A stretch of DNA of 64,000 bases, from the NCBI GenBank assembly GCA_964499865.1, contig CAZCPY010000001.1, positions 1-64,000 on the forward strand, in the 5' to 3' direction. The stretch is from JANOGU01 sp964499865. GTDB lineage: Bacteria; Pseudomonadota; Alphaproteobacteria; Rhodobacterales; Rhodobacteraceae. A program made the translations under genes and the position numbers. The notes beneath the pieces were generated by a model. That model had not been told where the DNA came from and did no database searches. It saw nothing but the letters and a program-made list of their open reading frames with translations. This document shows, piece by piece, positions 58,624 through 64,000 of the stretch (position 1 is the stretch's first letter; the number at the start of each line of letters is the position of its first letter).

Positions 58624-60028
58624 TGGCGTGTGGTTGTCCGTCACCTCCTTCTGCGTCGGGTTGCTCCATCCACGACCTCCTCCCCACATTCCGAAGAGCA
58701 GCGAGTCCAATCCTTTCTTTCGTTTCATATATTAGCTGAGAGAGTACATCATTCTGATCAAAAGGTCCGTATAAGAAGTTATCTATATCAAGGTGGTGGA
58801 GCGTAGACGGAGGCAACAGCTGCACGAATATGGGAAGCAGCAGTCTATAAGAAATACCCGGCTGTCTTAAGTATTCTTTTATAGCCTGGGCCGTTTTGAA
58901 TCTTTGGCCCAGTAGATTAACGTACCCTGACTTCTTCTCGAACCACCGTAAGTCACCTGTCTTATCCGAAATATCCTTCATAATCTCTAGAAGGCGTTCC
59001 GGATTGTCGGTCTCTCCGGCTATATACGTGAGGCGGTTTTTCTCTGTATTCTTTAAGAATAGCCGCATATTAGCCTGCCGGTTTGTCATGCCCCCTAGTT
59101 TATCTTTTGTCAAGGTGAAACGCATGTCGGCATACTTATGCTCGATCGTTCGATCTGTGAGTCCCTCGTTATAGCTCGAATACAGCCGCCACTCTTGCAT
59201 AGTGAAGTACTTAGCCGCCTTTCCTCCGGCCGCCTCTCTATTATCGGCCTTAGGATTCATCATCTGGATGTTGGTTCGGAACTCGTTAGTGAAGACCACC
59301 GTAGGCGCGATACCTTCGCGTATAAGCGCGGCGCCTTGTGCGCTCATGAGTTTACCCACCATCGTGCTTACAGCGCGCGCACGAGCCGCAGGCTGCGCCT
59401 TACCTTGTTTCTGCTCGGTAGGTACTAGACTGGCGATCGAATCGATGACGATCATATCCGCTGCACCCATCTCGATGAGTGTTTCTGCGACCGTAGAGAC
59501 TTGCTCCGCTGTGGATGCTCGACAAATGGCGAACTTAGCGTCCGGTCCAACTAATAGGCCGGGAACTGTTTCGACGAAGCCTTCGGTAGTCTCAGCGCCA
59601 ATATCCAGCCCTAACGTTTTAGCCCAGCCTGGATCGAACTCCGTCTGCATGTCGAAATAAACAACCCGGCACGGATCCTTCTGGCCGCAACGACAGGTTG
59701 TAGCGGTCTCGCCGGTTGTGAAGTTCACGAACGGCAGGATTGGCGTCATACATTGACGACACAGTCTTTGCTGAGCCGCCATAAGGCGATACGCCGTGGC
59801 AGTCTTGCCCATATGCTGTTCGCCTAGTATTGAAATACGACTTCCAACAGACGGCCGTAAATTTAGATCTAGCTCCACATCTCCGATGAAAAGTAGCGCC
59901 TTGGAGAATTCCTTAGCGGCTGATGTGGCTCTGATCTGTTCGTTATAGCGATCCTCAACTTTCTCTGCCCCGGCCTTTAGCCCGTCGGCTAATGATACGG
60001 GGTCTTGCGCTTTTCTACGTTGTGCCAT
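58574..60028 (-). CDS. RecA-like recombinase with a zinc-binding insertion
   Basis: A 484-residue protein with Walker A GEQHMGKT (69-76), Walker B ADMIVIDSIASLVP (about 190-203) and a YFDMQTEFDP segment matching the RecA Y-x-D-x-E motif. A Cys cluster (C90, C93, C112, C114, C120) is inserted between Walker A and that strand; it is absent from RecA as I know it and probably binds zinc. The C-terminus is strongly acidic (EAVEGAEDPEDEG) like RecA tails. It would form filaments on single-stranded DNA and drive strand exchange in phage recombination-dependent replication. Confidence 0.85.
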   Translation of the reverse strand: MAQRRKAQDPVSLADGLKAGAEKVEDRYNEQIRATSAAKEFSKALLFIGDVELDLNLRPSVGSRISILGEQHMGKTATAYRLMAAQQRLCRQCMTPILPFVNFTTGETATTCRCGQKDPCRVVYFDMQTEFDPGWAKTLGLDIGAETTEGFVETVPGLLVGPDAKFAICRASTAEQVSTVAETLIEMGAADMIVIDSIASLVPTEQKQGKAQPAARARAVSTMVGKLMSAQGAALIREGIAPTVVFTNEFRTNIQMMNPKADNREAAGGKAAKYFTMQEWRLYSSYNEGLTDRTIEHKYADMRFTLTKDKLGGMTNRQANMRLFLKNTEKNRLTYIAGETDNPERLLEIMKDISDKTGDLRWFEKKSGYVNLLGQRFKTAQAIKEYLRQPGISYRLLLPIFVQLLPPSTLHHLDIDNFLYGPFDQNDVLSQLIYETKERIGLAALRNVGRRSWMEQPDAEGGDGQPHANDPEAVEGAEDPEDEG

Positions 60029-60029
60029 A

Positions 60030-60392
60030 TTAGAGTTGATCTGCGATGCTTTCTGCGCTCACCTGTGCCACCGCAGCTTTGGTTGCTTTCACCGCGGTTT
60101 GCGTGGCGTGCCCATCTACATGATCGACATGTTCAAACGCTAGAGGCAATCCGTTGGCTTCGCAAACCTGATTGATGACATCTTTAGCGTATGAGATTTC
60201 TAGGTCAACTAGGTTATCTGCGAACTGCTTAAAGGCTTCTGCAGATGCGAACGCTTCTTCGGGAGCCGGAGCGTCGATTACGACTTCTATCGAGTGAGAT
60301 GAGAACTGACCGTACACACCGGGTACGGTAAGTCGGTTAGCGATGGAGACTTTGCGAGTACTGGGAGTTGCTGCTTCTGATTTCTTTGCCAT
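60030..60392 (-). CDS. Hypothetical protein upstream of recombinase, 120 residues
   Basis: The better start is MAKKSEAATPS at 60392; the longer frame to 60473 has a low-complexity Asn/Thr lead overlapping the helicase gene. It is a 120-residue soluble protein with an Ala/Glu-rich middle (APAPEEAFASAEAFKQFADN) and no known motif. It starts within two bases of the recombinase start in the same operon. It may be a recombination mediator or single-strand-binding accessory, by position only. Confidence 0.55.
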   Translation of the reverse strand: MAKKSEAATPSTRKVSIANRLTVPGVYGQFSSHSIEVVIDAPAPEEAFASAEAFKQFADNLVDLEISYAKDVINQVCEANGLPLAFEHVDHVDGHATQTAVKATKAAVAQVSAESIADQL

Positions 60393-60453
60393 GATTAAAG
60401 TGTTTGTTCGGTTTGTGTTTTTATCGGTCGTTGTTATTAAGATGTCTGTGTTT

Positions 60454-61935
60454 TTAGTCGAGTGTAATTTCATCTACTCTGCTTCCTGACGCTAGGTACT
60501 GTTTTCTTCTCTTTGCGGCTAGTGCCTTAAACATGGGGATGTTTTCGTGAACTAGGTCAATAATTATGGGTGTTTTCTTTCCATCTTTTATACGCTCTAC
60601 TCGTCCCTTGGCTTGCGTTATATCACTCATTGGTGTAGTTAAAACCAAGCAATCTTTGTGCGGCACGTCGATAGCTTTTTCGGCCACCCCGTTCGTAGCA
60701 AACGTCAACTGCTTGTTTAGTTCATTTTTGCGGTCTGCTTTCTTCACGACGTTATGCTGAGCGCCTATAAACAAACCTACCACGTTAGAGCCGTGTTTGT
60801 CAAGACATAATTTGTAGAGTGTCTTAAGAATTTCAGCGGACGCGCCTAAGACTAAGATCTGCCTACCTTTAGAGATGAGAACGTCTATCTGAGACACGAT
60901 CCAGTTTATGTAGGTTGGGTCTCCGCACGCCGCCTGTATAAGGCTAGCGAACATTATGGATTGATTATCCCACTTTACTTGCGGCGGGGATTGTTGAGTC
61001 AGAGGCAGGCGCCCGCCACAATGAGACGGATACAAGTCGAATAGCGGACATTGTCGACATCTATCAAACCACGTCATGCGTCGGTCGTAGTTACACCACG
61101 CGGTCTTAAAGTCCTCTTGAGAAGCCTCGGTAAAATGTCGGCTGCGGATCATCTTAACGACACTTTTCATGTACGTCCCCTCTACATCTAGGGTGACGTT
61201 ACCAAGCGTGATCTGAAATACCCACTCCAGGCCGTCCTTTCTTTTCGGTGTGGCTGTAAGTGCGAGCGAGTATATGAAGTCGATATTCGTTATAGCCTCA
61301 AAAAACTTCGGCGCTGAAAATACGTGCGCCTCATCCACGATCAGCAAGCCTGTCTTTATAGGATTATCTTGCCGACTTACACGCCAAAGGCTCTGTGCAA
61401 TAATTATTGTGAAGTCAGCGGAAAGAATAACGGTTTCAGCATCACCCTTTCCGTTACCTATGATCTCTACAGTCGCACCAGGAAGGAACTGTTGAATTCG
61501 TTCTTGCCACTGTTTAGCTATATCAATCTGGTCTACAAGTACGCACGTTTTTCGACCAATCTGCTCAGCGATCTTAAGAGCCATTACGGTCTTACCAGTA
61601 CCGCAACCGGCTTGCAGTAGCATGCCTGAATGGTTCTTAAGTAATCGTACACTCTCGGATACCGCTTTGACTTGGTAATCGCGTAAAGTACCGCCGAATG
61701 TACAGTGAATCTTAGGGATTAACTCACTGCGTTTTTTGTACTGTAGCGCATCCGCCATTTTATCCGTGCAGAGAAACCTTGGTATAAGTGTTGTGTTACT
61801 AAGTTGCTTGTACACAGTAAACAGCGACTCATCTCTAGTGTTTGCGACTAGCTTTGTTCTCAATAACGGATCCATGGACTCAAGTATCTCGAGCTCCTGG
61901 TCTGTTACCTCTAATAAACCTCTTAATTTAGCCAT
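60454..61935 (-). CDS. SF2 DNA/RNA helicase with a Cys cluster between lobes
   Basis: A 493-residue protein with LRDYQ (about 84-88), Walker A GCGTGKT (110-116), DEAH (201-204), TATP (227-230) and a later DITQAKGRVERIKDG motif VI. Between the two RecA lobes lies C281-x11-C293-x2-C296-x9-C306, a cluster like zinc or iron-sulfur modules. This layout resembles UvsW-type and other phage branch-migrating helicases. It would unwind or remodel branched DNA. It overlaps the upstream UvrD-like gene's stop by a few bases. Confidence 0.85.
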   Translation of the reverse strand: MAKLRGLLEVTDQELEILESMDPLLRTKLVANTRDESLFTVYKQLSNTTLIPRFLCTDKMADALQYKKRSELIPKIHCTFGGTLRDYQVKAVSESVRLLKNHSGMLLQAGCGTGKTVMALKIAEQIGRKTCVLVDQIDIAKQWQERIQQFLPGATVEIIGNGKGDAETVILSADFTIIIAQSLWRVSRQDNPIKTGLLIVDEAHVFSAPKFFEAITNIDFIYSLALTATPKRKDGLEWVFQITLGNVTLDVEGTYMKSVVKMIRSRHFTEASQEDFKTAWCNYDRRMTWFDRCRQCPLFDLYPSHCGGRLPLTQQSPPQVKWDNQSIMFASLIQAACGDPTYINWIVSQIDVLISKGRQILVLGASAEILKTLYKLCLDKHGSNVVGLFIGAQHNVVKKADRKNELNKQLTFATNGVAEKAIDVPHKDCLVLTTPMSDITQAKGRVERIKDGKKTPIIIDLVHENIPMFKALAAKRRKQYLASGSRVDEITLD

Positions 61936-63766
61936 CGACTGCTCCGGCTGAATTTGTTACGCTCATCTGCGCTAGCGGTATCCCAGTATCTGCTATGAGT
62001 GGTGATGGTTGTGTACACGAGAGAGTTAGGATATCCTCTGCTCTTGTCATAGCCACAAACATCAAACGACGTTCTTCCTCTAGATCTGTAGCGTTTTCGT
62101 GAGGTATATGTCCTTCACTGCACCCGACTACATACACAGCGGGCCATTCCAGACCTTTCGCTTTATGTATCGTTGTTAATGTTACAGCGTCCATAGTATC
62201 TTGCGTATTCTTTTTATACTGCGCGATGGACATGTCTACCATATCTAAGAACTTCTTAAGCTTGGTGAATTTCGTAGCTACAGAATTCAAAAGCGTGTCT
62301 AGGCTCATGCGCATATCTACTAGAGATTTGTGCACCTTTCGGGTGGCCAGCTCTCGTATATACGCGTCGTAATCAACTATACGAGCTACTTCTAGAAGGA
62401 ATTGTCTGGTCGGTTTATCCTTGGCAGCAGCCACTGCTACCAACTTACTTGCTAGGTCAGCAGCAGCTTTACGAGCCTGTGGTTTAACACTAGCCTGCTT
62501 ACTTACATTGCTGAGCAACTTGACGGCGTTGATGTCGTGACTCGTAATTCCGCTTGAGACGAGACTACCAGACAGGAACCTGTTAGGTCTGTTAAGTATA
62601 TACTGTAGACTCGTCATGGCCGTCATATCAAGCGCAAGTCGAGCGTATTCTACAAGCGGCTTTACTTCGGCTAGACCAAAAAAACCTTCTCTATCACCTA
62701 CGCCCGCAAATGGGATTTTTCGTGTGACTAGTTCAGCTTCTATGGCGCCCAAGTACGAATTCGTTCTAGATAGAATAGAAAACTGTGAATACTCAGCGCC
62801 TCTAGCCACAAAATCTGCGATCGATGCGGCGATCTCTGACGCCTCATCTGCTGGAGAGTCGAACTGGAGAGCCTTCGTTACAGCTTTACCACTTCGGTCG
62901 GCCACGATCTCCCTATCATCCCTGAACGGTACATCTTTCATTAGCGAAGAAGCAGCCGCAACGATATTTGGCAGGCATCTATAGTTTTTACTCAACGTTA
63001 GTGTCGTGACCGGTCCAAAATGCGTCTCGAAATCAGTTAGGTATGTGTTTGACGATCCCCTAAATCCGTATATGCTTTGGTCCGGGTCACCGACGACGAA
63101 AAGATTTGAACCGTTTGTAATCAACTGCAAAAGCTGAACTTGTCCGTAATCCGTATCTTGAAATTCATCTACCATTACATGGTCGATCGTATTTTTGAAC
63201 TGATTACGTAACTCTTCATTAACTTTCAATAGTTGAATAGTTTCTGAGACGAGATCTGAAAAGGTATACCTTCCGCCCTCATGTAGAGTAGTACCAAGTG
63301 CGGTAGCGTGTTTTATATGTTCTACATGCCGTAACTTAGTCTCCCATGATTTGAGTGGATAACCGAAACTAGATGCATAGTTGTAGGCTGTAATGATAGC
63401 TAGAGGAGTAACACCTGTATCCTTAGCGATCGCCTCAGCTATAGCGTTTAATCTCCACGTATCTTTTTCTAACAGAAGCTCACGACCAGCCGTAAGAGGA
63501 GCTTCATACCTTAAAGCTAAGTGATAGCAAAGGCTGTGGAACGTCTGAAATCGCGCTGATGTCTTAGGTAGATCCGCTCTGGCCGACATGTTCTCCGCGG
63601 CATTGCGGCTAAATGTGAGACACAACACTGACTTCTTTTTGTCTTTTACAAGACGGCGCGCCCTGGATGTTATGACCGTTGTTTTACCAGATCCGGCGGT
63701 AGAGATTACTCTACAGTTTCCTGACTCGTGGTTTATAGCGGTAAGCTGCTCTGCGGAAAGTGCCAT
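61928..63766 (-). CDS. UvrD/Rep-type SF1 helicase
   Basis: A 612-residue protein with Walker A AGSGKTT (24-30), VDEFQDTDYGQVQLL, GDPDQSIYGFRGS, LSKNYRCLPNIV and the C-terminal TTIHKAKGLEWPAVYVVG and RRLMFVAMTRAED motifs, in UvrD/PcrA/Rep order. At 612 residues it is shorter than most bacterial UvrD (about 720). It would unwind DNA 3' to 5' during replication or repair. It is followed by the SF2 helicase with a short overlap. Confidence 0.95.
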   Translation of the reverse strand: MALSAEQLTAINHESGNCRVISTAGSGKTTVITSRARRLVKDKKKSVLCLTFSRNAAENMSARADLPKTSARFQTFHSLCYHLALRYEAPLTAGRELLLEKDTWRLNAIAEAIAKDTGVTPLAIITAYNYASSFGYPLKSWETKLRHVEHIKHATALGTTLHEGGRYTFSDLVSETIQLLKVNEELRNQFKNTIDHVMVDEFQDTDYGQVQLLQLITNGSNLFVVGDPDQSIYGFRGSSNTYLTDFETHFGPVTTLTLSKNYRCLPNIVAAASSLMKDVPFRDDREIVADRSGKAVTKALQFDSPADEASEIAASIADFVARGAEYSQFSILSRTNSYLGAIEAELVTRKIPFAGVGDREGFFGLAEVKPLVEYARLALDMTAMTSLQYILNRPNRFLSGSLVSSGITSHDINAVKLLSNVSKQASVKPQARKAAADLASKLVAVAAAKDKPTRQFLLEVARIVDYDAYIRELATRKVHKSLVDMRMSLDTLLNSVATKFTKLKKFLDMVDMSIAQYKKNTQDTMDAVTLTTIHKAKGLEWPAVYVVGCSEGHIPHENATDLEEERRLMFVAMTRAEDILTLSCTQPSPLIADTGIPLAQMSVTNSAGAVDG

Positions 63767-63772
63767 CTGTTT

Positions 63773-64000
63773 TTAAGAGCTTTGTGCAAATATGGAGTTT
63801 ATCCAAGACCCCGCAAGCAAGTCTTGAATAGTGCATAGTCTTTTTAGAGCCGCCCACGATCTGCGTGTCGACTGCTCTGGATCCGGGCTTATAGTTACGT
63901 CATTTAGATTCAGATCTGACTGTTGAATGAATTTATCTACGAACCTATCTACAGCCCGCGCGCCATTGTTCAGCAGAATATCTTCAGAAACGTCAGGTAT
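63773..64000 (-). CDS. Partial C-terminal coding segment, cut by the window edge
   Basis: An open frame enters from the right edge and ends at TAA 63775-63773, seven bases upstream of the UvrD-like start. About 75 residues are visible: helical, polar, with a GARAVDRFVDKFIQQSD segment and ending WINSIFAQSS. It is the 3' end of another gene of the same minus-strand operon. No family can be named from this piece. Confidence 0.6.
   Translation of the reverse strand: MPDVSEDILLNNGARAVDRFVDKFIQQSDLNLNDVTISPDPEQSTRRSWAALKRLCTIQDLLAGSWINSIFAQSS

Noticed and set aside
1..64000. CRISPR array, insertion sequence or rRNA
   Set aside because: No regularly spaced repeats, transposase motifs or rRNA-like sequence were noticed; the repeated short peptide motif is at protein level, not a DNA repeat.

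Overview
The window is a continuous piece of a large tailed-bacteriophage genome (class Caudoviricetes, contractile-tailed or myovirus type). It carries portal, large terminase, prohead protease, major capsid protein, contractile-sheath-like protein, tube, central spike with a PAAR-like tip and several tail fibres. Genes are tightly packed, with many 1-4 base ATGA-type overlaps. TAA, TAG and TGA are all used as stops, so the standard code applies. No tRNA, rRNA, CRISPR array or insertion sequence was seen. The host cannot be named from the sequence.

Layout. (1) 1-423: a non-coding stretch rich in inverted repeats, with a terminator-like hairpin on each strand. (2) 424-2424, minus strand: two small proteins resembling DUF6878 and DUF6915, an unknown protein and a winged-helix regulator. 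(3) 2425-2527: a divergent control region with a strong sigma70-like promoter (TTGACT-N17-CATAAT) firing into the structural genes, and an inverted repeat across its -35 that may be the regulator's operator. (4) 2528-53037, plus strand: virion genes in an unusual order. These are a HELGH zincin-like protein, fibres, portal (with an intein), a giant RNA polymerase, spike and PAAR tip, more fibres, a putative small terminase, large terminase, prohead protease, scaffold-like proteins, decoration protein, capsid, neck-like proteins, sheath and tube. (5) 53034-64000, minus strand and convergent: a sigma70-family factor, a RuvC-like resolvase, a Cas4/RecB-like nuclease, an Hjc-like PD-(D/E)XK nuclease, a RecA-like recombinase, an SF2 helicase and a UvrD-like helicase, plus unknown proteins.

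The standout is the 2740-residue gene at 19605-27827. It is a complete bacterial-type RNA polymerase beta and beta-prime joined in one chain. A mini-intein sits in the beta half between GDK(L) and the xxHGxKG motif. A LAGLIDADG intein sits immediately after the catalytic NADLDGD motif of beta-prime. The rifampicin-pocket residues are heavily changed and the beta-prime N-terminal zinc domain is missing. The gene lies inside the virion module, and the phage also encodes its own sigma-like factor. Together these suggest a phage-owned, possibly virion-carried, multisubunit-type transcription machine made as one self-splicing polypeptide.

A second cross-gene signal is a recurrent tripeptide pattern (hydrophobic-x-K-x-A) in the head, scaffold and inner-virion proteins. 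It occurs once near the N-terminus of the capsid protein, and it may be the cleavage signal of the phage's prohead protease. A third is the repeated insertion of CxxC-type metal-binding modules into otherwise standard phage proteins: portal, terminase, protease, neck-like protein, recombinase, helicase and nuclease.
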